From positions 186,001-250,000 of the forward strand of contig NZ_AWXZ01000035.1 of NCBI RefSeq assembly GCF_000496075.1: a DNA stretch of 64,000 nucleotides, written 5' to 3'. The translations under genes and the position numbers were made by a program. How positions within the stretch are numbered: the stretch's first letter is position 1; the number at the start of each line of letters is the position of its first letter. The notes under the pieces are model-generated. The model searched no databases, had not been told where the DNA came from, and saw only the letters and a list, made by a program, of their open reading frames with translations. Positions 50,624 through 58,339 of this stretch are shown here, one piece after another. Source of the stretch: Lutibaculum baratangense AMV1 (GTDB lineage: Bacteria > Pseudomonadota > Alphaproteobacteria > Rhizobiales > Tepidamorphaceae).

Positions 50624-51085
50624 TCAGGCGGCCTTCTGGTCGATGACCTTCTGCGGCTCGCCGCTCGCGATCTCGATCGTGCGGGGCTTCAGGGCCTCGG
50701 GGATCTGACGGACGAGCTCGACGTGGAGCAGGCCGTTCTCGAGCCGGGCGCCACGCACCTCGACATGCTCGGCGAGCTGGAAGCGGCGCTCGAAGGTGCG
50801 CTCGGCAATGCCGCGGTAGAGCACCTCGGACTTCGACTCGCCGTCGGCCTTCTTCTCGCCGCGCACGGTCAGCGCGTGCTCCTTGACCTCGATGGAAAGG
50901 TCCTCCTGGCCGAAGCCCGCGACCGCCATCGTGATGCGGTAGGCGTTCTCGCCCGTCCGCTCGATATTGTAGGGCGGATAGCCGGGCGTGCCGTTGTCGC
51001 CGTTCGACATGCCGTCGAGCATCGAGAAGAGCCGGTCGAAGCCGACGGTCGAGCGGTAGAGCGGGGAAAGGTCGTAGTGTCGCAT
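50624..51085 (-). CDS. Small heat-shock protein, Hsp20/IbpA family
   Basis: 153 residues: MRHYDLSPLYRSTVGFDRLF at the N-terminus, the alpha-crystallin domain at about 35-130 (YNIERTGENAYRITMAVAGF, ALTVRGEKK, VEVRGARLENGLLHVELVR) and a C-terminal tail with the IEIA-type anchor. It is a holdase chaperone that binds unfolded proteins. The start at 51085 follows AGGAGG. The leader forms a ROSE-type thermometer that should hide this ribosome binding site at low temperature. Confidence 0.93.
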   Translation of the reverse strand: MRHYDLSPLYRSTVGFDRLFSMLDGMSNGDNGTPGYPPYNIERTGENAYRITMAVAGFGQEDLSIEVKEHALTVRGEKKADGESKSEVLYRGIAERTFERRFQLAEHVEVRGARLENGLLHVELVRQIPEALKPRTIEIASGEPQKVIDQKAA

Positions 51086-51180
51086 CGCATATCCTCCTGT
51101 TGAAGCGACATGCCGCCGGACCCGCCGGAAAGGCCGGATCCGTTCGGTTTTCGTGCACCCGATCTCGGTATGGCGTGCAC
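51086..51180 (-). promoter_or_regulatory. ROSE-type RNA thermometer in the hsp20 leader
   Basis: On the minus strand the leader folds in three parts. The 5' hairpin is closed by GTGCAC/GTGCAC around CCGA/TCGG. The middle G+C stem contains CCGG...CCGG. The 3' hairpin (51113-51087) is closed by GCAT/ATGC, with GTCGCT facing AGGAGGAT across a TCAACA loop. The U-[UC]-G-C-U motif opposite the Shine-Dalgarno is the ROSE hallmark known from Bradyrhizobium hsp genes. Heating would melt the last hairpin and expose the ribosome binding site. Confidence 0.8.
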
Positions 51181-51342
51181 GGTCATAGATGTGGGTGGCG
51201 GCCGCGCGGCGTGCAAGAGGCTGCGGGCGGCCCCGGATGAACGCCACATGAACTCCCGGTTGGGTGGGGGTTCAGGCCGGCGGATGCACTCTCCCTCTCG
51301 TCGATTGAGGCGCCGGTGGCGCGAGACCTCGAGGAGAGAGAG

Positions 51343-51663
51343 ATGATCAAGCCGACCATCATCGCCGCGACCGCCCTGTTTGCGGCCACGTTCCTGATGC
51401 AGCCGCAGGCCGAGGCCGCCCCCGCCGCCGCGTTCAAGCCGAGCGTGGAGACCTCGCAGGTCCAACTCGTCCACAGCCGGGACCGGGATCGCGACCGCCG
51501 CTGGGATCGCCGCCGCGACCGCTACGAGCGCGGCCGCCACCAACGTGGGGGCTGGCACCACGGCCCGCACCGCCGCGGCCACCTCGTGCGCACCTATCAC
51601 CCCCGCTACGGCTGGGTCTGGGTCGAAGTCAGCCGCCGCGGCCATTCCGTCCACTGGCGCTGA
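51343..51663 (+). CDS. Small exported Arg/His-rich protein
   Basis: 106 residues with a signal peptide (MIKPTIIAATALFAATFLM, then QPQAEA) cleaved near residue 25. The mature part is very basic: an Arg/Asp tract (SRDRDRDRRWDRRRDRYERG), then GWHHGPHRRGHLVRTYHPR and GWVWVEVSRRGHSVHW. It looks like a small periplasmic protein of the RcnB-like or Arg-His-rich type, possibly binding metal ions or polyanions. It is divergent from hsp20 with a shared 257-base upstream region and is followed by a terminator. No enzymatic motif is seen. Confidence 0.75.
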   Translation: MIKPTIIAATALFAATFLMQPQAEAAPAAAFKPSVETSQVQLVHSRDRDRDRRWDRRRDRYERGRHQRGGWHHGPHRRGHLVRTYHPRYGWVWVEVSRRGHSVHWR

Positions 51664-51743
51664 GATGATATTCCCCGCCCTCCCTCGGGAGGTCGGGGCG
51701 GAGGACGGGCGCAACGTCTAGCCCCCGGAGCGCCCGGCCGACG

Positions 51744-51780
51744 CGCCGGCGGTTCCCCGACGGGAGCCGCCGGCGTTTCT
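51744..51780 (+). terminator. Rho-independent terminator after the Arg/His-rich gene
   Basis: CGCCGGCGG (51744-51752) pairs with CCGCCGGCG (51767-51775), followed by TTTCT. A second G+C hairpin without a T tract (CCCCG...CGGGG) lies at about 51674-51698, just after the stop codon. Confidence 0.65.
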
Positions 51781-51851
51781 TCGATCCGCCTTGAGCGTGG
51801 CGCGCGCCTTGCTGTAAAGCCGGGGCTCCTGGCCGCTGCGGAACGGACCCC

Positions 51852-52838
51852 ATGACGCTCGTCGACATTCCGGAGAACCCCGTTCCGCCCGGCGCGGTCA
51901 GCGGCGAGATCGTCGCCAGCGACGGCGTCCGCCTGCGCTACGCGCGCTGGCCGAAGAAGGACGGCGTGGCGCTCAGGGGCACGGTCTCGCTCTTCGGCGG
52001 CCGCGCCGAGTTCATCGAGAAGTATTTCGAGGTCGTCGAGGACCTGAGGAGCCGCGGCTTCGCCGTCGCGACGCTCGACTGGCGGGGGCAGGGGGGCTCG
52101 CAGCGCCTGACCCGCAACCCGCGCAAGGGGCATGTGCGCCGTTTCTCCGACTACGAGAAGGACCTCGCGGTCTTCATGCGCGAAGTCGTGCTGCCCGACT
52201 GCCCGGCGCCGCACTACGCGCTCGCCCACTCGATGGGCGGGGCCGTGCTGCTGCGCCATGCCCGCAAGTCGACGAATCTCTTCGACCGCATCGTGCTGAG
52301 CGCGCCGATGGTCTCGCTTCACGAGCGCACGATGCCGGGACCCTTCCTCTCCCGCCTGATCGCCGTGCTGCGATATGCCGGGCTCGCGCGCCACTACGTG
52401 CCGGGTGGCGGCGACACGGCCGTCAACACCCAGCCCTTCGACACGAACCCCGTCACCTCCGACCGCGCCCGCTACGACCGCACGGAGGCGGTGCTGCGCG
52501 CCGCGCCGGAGCTCGGCCTCGGCGCTCCGACGATCGGCTGGGTGCACGCCGCGCTGTCGACGATCCGGCTCTTCGCCGGCCGGCGCTTTCCCGGGCAGGT
52601 GCACGTGCCGGTTCTGATCGTCGTCGCCGGCGCGGAAGCGATCGTGTCGAACCTCGCGATCGAGCGCCTGGCGCTTCGCCTGAAGACCGGCGGGCAGGTC
52701 GTCGTGCCCGGCGCGATGCACGAGCTCCTGATGGAGCGCGACATCTATCGCGAGCAGTTCTGGGCGGCGTTCGAGGCCTTCGCGCGGCCGGACGACCTCG
52801 ACGCGCTCCTGCCGCCGCGCGAGACGCGGCGGGCCTGA
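51852..52838 (+). CDS. Alpha/beta hydrolase, lysophospholipase-like
   Basis: 328 residues of the Hydrolase_4/PldB family: RYARWPKK, GTVSLFGGRAEFIEKYFEVV, VATLDWRGQGGSQRL, the nucleophile elbow in ALAHSMGGAVLLRHA, and the catalytic His in VPGAMHELLMERD. Family members cleave monoacylglycerols or lysophospholipids. There is no signal peptide, so it should be cytosolic. It is convergent with hisN. Confidence 0.88.
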   Translation: MTLVDIPENPVPPGAVSGEIVASDGVRLRYARWPKKDGVALRGTVSLFGGRAEFIEKYFEVVEDLRSRGFAVATLDWRGQGGSQRLTRNPRKGHVRRFSDYEKDLAVFMREVVLPDCPAPHYALAHSMGGAVLLRHARKSTNLFDRIVLSAPMVSLHERTMPGPFLSRLIAVLRYAGLARHYVPGGGDTAVNTQPFDTNPVTSDRARYDRTEAVLRAAPELGLGAPTIGWVHAALSTIRLFAGRRFPGQVHVPVLIVVAGAEAIVSNLAIERLALRLKTGGQVVVPGAMHELLMERDIYREQFWAAFEAFARPDDLDALLPPRETRRA

Positions 52839-52854
52839 GGAGCCCAATGAGGCG

Positions 52855-53640
52855 TCAGGCGGAGAGCCGCCGCATCGCCTCCCCGTGCAGGGCCCGGTCG
52901 CCGGCCGCCACCACGTGGCCGCCGGCCGAGGCCGGTCCGCCGTCCCACGCCGTCACAAAGCCGCCGGCGCCGCGCAGGATCGGTATGATGCCGACGATAT
53001 CATATGGCTTGAGGCCGGCCTCCACCACGAGGTCCACGCGTCCCGCCGCGACCATCATGTAGGCATAGGCATCGGCGCTGTAGCGCACGAGGCGCGCCTC
53101 GGCCTCCACGCTCTCGTAGCGGGCGAGCGAGGCCGCGTCCGGCATCATCTCGGGCGTCGTCGTCATCAGGGTCGCCTCGGCGAGCGCCGCGCAGGGCCGC
53201 GTCTTCAGGGCGCCGCCGCCGCCGAAGCGGTCGCGCCGGTAGGCGACGCTCCCGTCCCCCCAGAACCGGTCGCCCACATAGGGCTGGTCGACGAGGCCGA
53301 AGACCGGCTCGCCGTCCTTTTCGAGGCCGATGATGGTCGTCCAGAGCGGGATGCCGGAGATGAAGGAGCGCGTGCCGTCGAGCGGGTCGAGCACCCAACG
53401 CCAGCCGCTGCCCGACCGCGTCTCCTCGAACTCCTCGCCGAGGACGCCGTGATCGGGATACTCCGCCGCGATCAGGTCGCGCATCGCCGCCTCGGCTCCC
53501 CGGTCGGCCTCGGTCACGGGATCGAACCCTGTGGCACCCTTGTCGTCGACGGCCAGGCTGCCGCGGAAGAGCCGCAATGTCACCGCGGCCGCAGCGTCGG
53601 CCAGTCGATGGGCGAAATCCTCGAATTCCCGGAAGTCCAT
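52855..53640 (-). CDS. hisN: Inositol-monophosphatase-family histidinol-phosphatase HisN
   Basis: 261 residues of the IMPase fold: DPVTEADRGAEAAMRDLI, GVLGEEFEE, the metal-binding WVLDPLDGTRSFISGIPLW and the C-terminal LKPYDIVGIIPILRGAGGFV. The GEE, DPLDGT and YDIVG motifs are complete. In alphaproteobacteria this subgroup often provides histidinol-phosphate phosphatase for histidine synthesis. Annotation as SuhB/inositol monophosphatase is an alternative. A small RNA of the suhB family lies upstream on the other strand. Confidence 0.85.
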   Translation of the reverse strand: MDFREFEDFAHRLADAAAAVTLRLFRGSLAVDDKGATGFDPVTEADRGAEAAMRDLIAAEYPDHGVLGEEFEETRSGSGWRWVLDPLDGTRSFISGIPLWTTIIGLEKDGEPVFGLVDQPYVGDRFWGDGSVAYRRDRFGGGGALKTRPCAALAEATLMTTTPEMMPDAASLARYESVEAEARLVRYSADAYAYMMVAAGRVDLVVEAGLKPYDIVGIIPILRGAGGFVTAWDGGPASAGGHVVAAGDRALHGEAMRRLSA

Positions 53641-53875
53641 CGGCCCGCGCTCGCTCCTTCGTCCCCGACGGCGCGCAGGCTAGATCAAGCCGTCTCCGGG
53701 CGGAACGGCGGTCACGAAAAAGTTGATCCGGATCCGGCCGGCTGCCGGCGGCCGTACAGTCCGCGTAACCGCTGCGCCGACGCGTGATTTTCCCGGAACG
53801 AAGCCGCCGTAGCGGCATTGTCATCGCGACCGGGCGGGCACATGGCTGCAATGCACGGGATGCGCACCGACGCGG

Positions 53876-53904
53876 TTGACTTGTGTGCGGTGCACGCGCA
53901 TATT
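53876..53904 (+). promoter_or_regulatory. Sigma-70-like promoter of the small RNA
   Basis: TTGACT (53876-53881) and CATATT (53899-53904) are spaced by 17 bases, with TATTTT just after as an alternative -10. Transcription would start near 53911, at the base of the first hairpin. The rest of the 437-base region between hisN and the amidohydrolase (53641-53875 and 54010-54077) shows no other clear feature. Confidence 0.65.
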
Positions 53905-53910
53905 TTTGCA

Positions 53911-54009
53911 GTGCGGTATCGCCCTGCCGTTTCGCGGTACCGCACATGCCCTCCTTGGGCGTTTCCTCCCTAGACTTGGGCCGTCCTTCAGTGGACGGCC
54001 CTTTTTTTT
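53911..54009 (+). ncRNA. suhB/alpha-r14 (MmgR)-type small RNA
   Basis: About 99 bases with a promoter and terminator of its own. Hairpin 1 is GTGCGGTA (53911-53918) with TACCGCAC (53938-53945). Hairpin 2 is GCCC-TCCTT-GGGC (about 53948-53960). A single-stranded TTTCCTCCC (about 53962-53970) follows, then the terminator. The two CCTCC elements, complementary to Shine-Dalgarno sequences, and the order of parts match the alphaproteobacterial suhB/alpha-r14 family, which includes MmgR of Sinorhizobium. The location beside an inositol-monophosphatase gene is also typical. Confidence 0.8.
53978..54009 (+). terminator. Terminator of the small RNA
   Basis: GGGCCGTCC (53978-53986), loop TTCAGT, GGACGGCCC (53993-54001), then eight T residues (54002-54009). 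This is the strongest intrinsic terminator in the window. Confidence 0.92.
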
Positions 54010-54077
54010 GCGCAGTCGCGAGGCCGCCGCTCCGGAAACCTCCGGGCGCCGCATCCGTCGGTCCGCCGGAGCTTCGC

Positions 54078-54986
54078 CTATTCGGCCGCCTGCCGGGTGA
54101 GGAGGGTGTCGGGGGCGATCTCGGTCAGGCGCTGGCAGAGATGGCCGATGTCGTTGGCGAGCCAGGAAAAGCCGCTCGTCCGCTCGTACTTCACCTCGTC
54201 CATGTAGAGCGCGCGGTTGATCTCGATCTGCAGGGCGTGCTGGCCGGCCGCGGGCGCCCCGTAGGTCTCGGTGATGTAGCCGCCGGCATAGGGCTTGTTG
54301 CGCGTCACCATGTAGCCCAGGCGCTGCAGCGTCTCCTGCGCCACGTCGGTGATGATCGAGGCGCAGCTCGTGCCGTAGCGGTCACCGAGCACGAAGTCCG
54401 GGCGCCGCCGGGGCTCGCGGGTGATTCGGCTCGACGGCATCGAGTGGCAGTCGATCACGATCGCCATGCCGAACGTGCGCCGCGCGCGGTCGACGAGGCC
54501 CCGCAGCGTGTGGTGGTAGGGCTTGTAGTAGCGCTCGATGCGCTGCAGCCCCTCGCGGACCGACAGCCGGTCGCGGTAGATCTCGGCGCCGTCCGCGACG
54601 ATCCTGGCGATCGTTCCGAGGCCGCCGGCGACCCGGATCGAGCGCGTGTTCACGTAAGGCGGGAGGGGGCCGTCGAACATCCGCGGGTCGAGCTCGTAGG
54701 CCTCGCGGTTCAGGTCGACGAAAGCGCGGGGGAAATGCGCCCGCATCAGCGGCGATCCGAGCGAGGTCGCGCAGGTGAAGAGCTCGTCGACGAAGGTGTC
54801 TTCCGACCGCCTGAGCGTCACCGCGTCGAGACGGGCCTGGTCGAGGAAAGCCTGGGGATAAAGGCGGCCGCTATGTGGCGAGTTGAACACGAAGGGGGAC
54901 GCGATCCCGCCCTCGGGCATCAAGACCTCGAAGGGCGTGTCGAAATCCCTCGATTCGTTGTCGTTCATCGGGTTATTCAGGTCCAT
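54078..54986 (-). CDS. N-formylglutamate amidohydrolase family protein
   Basis: 302 residues of the FGase family: FVFNSPHSGRLYP near the N-terminus, VDELFTCATSLGSPLMRAHF, FVDLNREAYELDP, VIDCHSMPS (metal and catalytic residues) and ALQIEINRALYMDE. The enzyme hydrolyses N-formyl-L-glutamate to formate and glutamate, the last step of one histidine-degradation route. No hut genes are nearby. Its divergent partner is cpdR, an arrangement I recall from other Hyphomicrobiales. Confidence 0.88.
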   Translation of the reverse strand: MDLNNPMNDNESRDFDTPFEVLMPEGGIASPFVFNSPHSGRLYPQAFLDQARLDAVTLRRSEDTFVDELFTCATSLGSPLMRAHFPRAFVDLNREAYELDPRMFDGPLPPYVNTRSIRVAGGLGTIARIVADGAEIYRDRLSVREGLQRIERYYKPYHHTLRGLVDRARRTFGMAIVIDCHSMPSSRITREPRRRPDFVLGDRYGTSCASIITDVAQETLQRLGYMVTRNKPYAGGYITETYGAPAAGQHALQIEINRALYMDEVKYERTSGFSWLANDIGHLCQRLTEIAPDTLLTRQAAE

Positions 54987-55150
54987 CCTCGCGGGGCGCT
55001 GAACTTTGCCAACATCGCTGGTCGAAGTCTATTCGGCAATTGCATGACGGCCGGCGATCCCGTATGGCCCGCCGGGTTGAGGGAATCTTCACCGCCTGTG
55101 AGGCGTTCTTGGTCGGCCCCTAGGAAGGGGAGATGAGGCTCCTGACGAAC

Positions 55151-55510
55151 ATGAACAAGATCCTGCTTGCCGAAGACGACAACGACATGCGCCGCTTCCT
55201 CGTGCGTGCGCTGACGAACGCGGGCTACGAGGTCATCGACTTCGACAACGGGCTGAGTGCCTATACCCGCCTCCAGGAAGAGAGCTTCACGCTGCTTCTG
55301 ACGGACATCGTGATGCCGGAGATGGACGGCATCGAGCTGGCCCGCCGCGCGACCGAGCTCGACCCCGACCTGAAGGTGATGTTCATCACCGGATTCGCCG
55401 CCGTCGCGCTCAATCCCGATTCGAACGCGCCAGCCAATGCGAAGGTTCTCTCCAAGCCCTTCCACCTGCGCGATCTCGTGACGCAGGTGGAGCGCATGCT
55501 CGCCGCCTGA
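55151..55510 (+). CDS. cpdR: Cell-cycle response regulator CpdR
   Basis: 119 residues, a receiver-only protein. The sequence KILLAEDDNDMRRFLV, TLLLTDIVMPEMDGIELARR (phospho-Asp52), VMFITGFAAVALNPDS and KVLSKPFHLRDLV is almost diagnostic for CpdR. In Caulobacter, unphosphorylated CpdR brings ClpXP to the cell pole and directs cell-cycle proteolysis, including of CtrA and PdeA. It ends in Ala-Ala, a ClpXP-type signal. Start ATG 55151 is preferred for family length; ATG 55133 would add six residues. A small hairpin CGCCT/AGGCG with TTCTT lies at 55093-55110. Confidence 0.92.
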   Translation: MNKILLAEDDNDMRRFLVRALTNAGYEVIDFDNGLSAYTRLQEESFTLLLTDIVMPEMDGIELARRATELDPDLKVMFITGFAAVALNPDSNAPANAKVLSKPFHLRDLVTQVERMLAA

Positions 55511-55523
55511 CCGGTCGGCCGAC

Positions 55524-56498
55524 CTAGCCCCTGCCGCGCCGGCGCTCCCGCTCCGGCTGGCGCCAGCGCCGGTGGAACCACAGCCACTGGCCCGGATGCT
55601 CCCGCACCCATCCCTCGATCGTCTCGTTGACGAGCCGCATCGTCGCCTCGACGTCGACGAGCCCCGCCTCGTCGCGGGGCAGCGTCAGCTCGTCCGTCAG
55701 CTCGACCCGGAACCGGTTGCCGGGCAGGCGGACGACGCGCGCGCCGTGGACGGGACAATCGAACTGCCGCGCGAGGCGGGCGAGCGTCGGGTTCGTCGGG
55801 GCTATCCGGCCGAAGAAGGGGATCTTCAGCCCCCGCGTCAGCCGCTGGTCGGCGAGCATGCCGAGATGGCCGCCCCGCTGGAGCACGGCGGCCATCGAGA
55901 AGGCGACCGCCTGGCCCGAGCCCGCGGCCAGCAGCTCGCCCATCGTGCCCTCGCGGATCTCCGCGATCTCCTGCGCCACCCGGGCGTTGTTCGGCGTGCG
56001 GTAGACGGCCGTCACGGGCAGGCCGTGGCGGGCCGCGCACACGGCCGGCAGCTCCCAGTTCGCGAGATGGGCCGAGAAGATGATCGCGGGCTTGCCGTCG
56101 TCCTTCAGCTTCATGAAGTTCTCGAGGCCCTGCACCTCCGTGCGGCCGGCGCCGGGATTTTCGGGGTCGAAGTCCCAGATCTCGGCGAGGTGGGGGTACT
56201 CCGCCCCGGTGCGCCCGAGATTCTCCCAGGCGTCGCGCAGGATCGCCTCGCGCTCCGCCTCGCTCTTCTCCGGGAAGGCGTGGGCGATGTTCTCGCGGCC
56301 GATCCGGTGCGTCGGCAGGAGCGGCCCGAACCGCCGCGCGACGCGGCCGCCGAGATCGCTCGCGCGGTCGGGACCGAGCGTGCGCACGAGGCGGTAGAAC
56401 ACGACCACCGCCTTCGCCGCGAGCCACTGGCTCGCAGCCCGCGCGCGGTGGCGCAGCCGCAGGAGAAGGAAGCCGTATCTGTACTTCAGCCGTTTCAC
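55524..56498 (-). CDS. lpxXL: Lipid A very-long-chain fatty acid acyltransferase LpxXL
   Basis: 324 residues of the LpxL/HtrB acyltransferase family, starting at GTG 56498. It has an N-terminal membrane-proximal helix, the catalytic H(x)4[DE] motif in IFSAHLANWELPAV, and LADQRLTRGLKIPFFGRIAP. Its place as the last gene after acpXL, fabZ, two fabF genes and an alcohol dehydrogenase identifies it as LpxXL. That enzyme moves a 26-30 carbon hydroxy fatty acid from AcpXL to lipid A in rhizobia. On sequence alone it would only be called LpxL-like. Confidence 0.88.
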   Translation of the reverse strand: MKRLKYRYGFLLLRLRHRARAASQWLAAKAVVVFYRLVRTLGPDRASDLGGRVARRFGPLLPTHRIGRENIAHAFPEKSEAEREAILRDAWENLGRTGAEYPHLAEIWDFDPENPGAGRTEVQGLENFMKLKDDGKPAIIFSAHLANWELPAVCAARHGLPVTAVYRTPNNARVAQEIAEIREGTMGELLAAGSGQAVAFSMAAVLQRGGHLGMLADQRLTRGLKIPFFGRIAPTNPTLARLARQFDCPVHGARVVRLPGNRFRVELTDELTLPRDEAGLVDVEATMRLVNETIEGWVREHPGQWLWFHRRWRQPERERRRGRG

Positions 56499-56515
56499 GT
56501 GCCGGTGATCGCCTC

Positions 56516-57538
56516 TCAGAGCTCGACGACGATCTTGCCGAAGACGCGTCGGCTCTCCAGCCGGTCGAGCCCTTGCTGGATGTCGTCGAGCGCGATCCTG
56601 GTGTCGATGACGGGCCTGATCCCCGACGCCATCTTGTCGAGGCTCTGGGCGATGTTCGCCATCGTGCAGCCGAAGCTGCCGAAGATCTTCAGCTGCTGCT
56701 GGAAGAGCTGGTAGAGGTTCATCTGCGTCGAGACGCCGGAGGTCGAGCCGCAGGTGACGAGCCGCCCGCCGCGCTTGAGGCTCAGCATCGAGCCCGCCCA
56801 GGTGTCGGGGCCGACATGCTCGAACACGACGTCGACGCCCTTCTTCTTCGTGAGCTTCCTGACGACGCTTTCGAAGCGGTCCTCGCGATAGTTGATGACG
56901 TGGTCGGCGCCGAGCTCGGCCGCCTGCGCCGCCTTCTCGTCGCTCCCGACCGTGGTGATCACGGTCGCGCCGATCGCCTTCGCCATCAGGATCGCCGCCG
57001 TGCCGATGCCGCTGCCGCCGGCATGGACGAGGATCGTCTCGCCCGGCTGAAGCTTCGCGTTGTCGAACAGCATGTGCTGCACCGTGCCGAAGCCGATGCC
57101 CGCGCACGCCGCCTCGGCCGCTTCCACTCCGTTCGGCACCTTCACGAGAAGCCGCGCCGGCATGTTCGCGTATTCCCGCGCGAAGCCGTCGACGTGGAAG
57201 CCCATGACGCCCCCGACATTCTCGCAGAGATTGTCGCGACCCTCGCGGCAGGCGCGGCACTCGCCGCAGGTCAGGGCCCCGTACGGCACGACCTTCTCGC
57301 CCGGCGCGAAGCCCTCGACGCCCTCGCCGACGGATGCGACCTCGCCCGCGGCCTCGGCGCCGATCACGAGCGGCAGCTTGCGCTTCGCGAAGGCCATGCC
57401 GCGCCAGCCCCAGACGTCGATATGGTTGAGCGCCATCGCCCGGATGCGGACCTGCACCTCGCCCGGTCCCGGGGACGGGGGAGCGTCGGTCTCGACGAGT
57501 TCGAGTTGGCGGTCGGCGACGAGCTTGAGGGCGCGCAT
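56516..57538 (-). CDS. Zinc-type alcohol dehydrogenase/quinone oxidoreductase of the VLCFA cluster
   Basis: 340 residues of the medium-chain dehydrogenase family: ALNHIDVWGWRGMAFAKRKL, the structural-zinc cysteines in CGECRACREGRDNLCENVGG, Rossmann loop ILVHAGGSGIGTAAILMAKA and VFEHVGPDTWAGSMLSLKRG. Its position matches adh2 of the Sinorhizobium and Rhizobium acpXL-lpxXL clusters. It may act as an enoyl or keto reductase in VLCFA elongation or in forming the omega-1 hydroxyl. The exact step is not settled. Confidence 0.88.
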   Translation of the reverse strand: MRALKLVADRQLELVETDAPPSPGPGEVQVRIRAMALNHIDVWGWRGMAFAKRKLPLVIGAEAAGEVASVGEGVEGFAPGEKVVPYGALTCGECRACREGRDNLCENVGGVMGFHVDGFAREYANMPARLLVKVPNGVEAAEAACAGIGFGTVQHMLFDNAKLQPGETILVHAGGSGIGTAAILMAKAIGATVITTVGSDEKAAQAAELGADHVINYREDRFESVVRKLTKKKGVDVVFEHVGPDTWAGSMLSLKRGGRLVTCGSTSGVSTQMNLYQLFQQQLKIFGSFGCTMANIAQSLDKMASGIRPVIDTRIALDDIQQGLDRLESRRVFGKIVVEL

Positions 57539-57574
57539 CGGTCTCTTCGGGTCCCTATTGGGCAGGGGGGCTGG

Positions 57575-58339
57575 CTAGCGCTGGATCGGCAGGCCGGACG
57601 ACAGGCCGCCGTCGACCGGCAGGGTCGCGCCGGTGATATAGCCCGCCTGTGGCGAGAGCAGGAAGCCCACGACGCCGGCGATGTCCTCGGGCGTCGCGAA
57701 GCGCCCGAGCGGGATCTGCTTCTGAAGCGTCTCCCGCCGCTCCGCATAGGGCGCCATCATGTCGGTGTCGATGAAGCCCGGCGCGACGTAGTTCACCGTC
57801 ACGCCGCGCCGCGCCGTCTCGGCCGCCAGCGTCTGGACGTAGCCGAGAAGCGCCGCCTTCGACGCGGCGTAGGCGGCGTTGCCGACGCTGCCGCGCAGCG
57901 CCACGACGGAGCCGATGACGACGATGCGCCCCTCGCGCGCCCTCGTCATCGGCCGCACGAGCGCCGGAACGAGCCGCGTCAGCGACCAGTAGTTGACCGC
58001 CATCACCTCCTCGGCGCGCGCCTGGTCCATCACGGCGGCGAGTGTGTCGTAGGTGTGGCCGGCATTGTGGACGAGGCCGTAGAAGGGCCCCGCCGCCTCG
58101 AGTTCGGAGCACAGGCGCGCGACGTCGTCGGTGCTCTTCAGGTCGGCCTGCAGCGTTTCGAAGGCCTGTCCGGGATAGGCTTGCCCGAGCCGCGTCGCAA
58201 GCTCCTCCGCCGGCCCGGCCGAGGCGTTGTAGGTGAAGACGACGTCGTGTCCCGCCGCGGCGAGCGTCTCGACGACGGCACGGCCGAGGCCACGCGCGCC
58301 GCCGGTCACGAGCGTCTTCCTGTTGCCCGGCCCGCTCAT
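57575..58339 (-). CDS. 3-oxoacyl-ACP reductase (FabG-like SDR) of the VLCFA cluster
   Basis: 254 residues, a classical SDR: TLVTGGARGLGRAVVETL (cofactor loop), LVHNAGHTYD, the catalytic Ser in IGSVVALRGSVG, Tyr-Lys in AAYAASKAALLGY, and PGFIDTDMM. It most likely reduces 3-oxoacyl-AcpXL during chain extension. Start ATG 58339 overlaps the fabF stop (ATGA), so it is translationally coupled. The six-gene rhizobial cluster I know lacks a fabG here, so this version is self-contained for reduction. Confidence 0.88.
   Translation of the reverse strand: MSGPGNRKTLVTGGARGLGRAVVETLAAAGHDVVFTYNASAGPAEELATRLGQAYPGQAFETLQADLKSTDDVARLCSELEAAGPFYGLVHNAGHTYDTLAAVMDQARAEEVMAVNYWSLTRLVPALVRPMTRAREGRIVVIGSVVALRGSVGNAAYAASKAALLGYVQTLAAETARRGVTVNYVAPGFIDTDMMAPYAERRETLQKQIPLGRFATPEDIAGVVGFLLSPQAGYITGATLPVDGGLSSGLPIQR

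Noticed and set aside
55133-55150. Upstream ATG as cpdR start
   Set aside because: It would add six residues not found at the CpdR N-terminus, and the Shine-Dalgarno-like AAGGGGAG is too close to that ATG.
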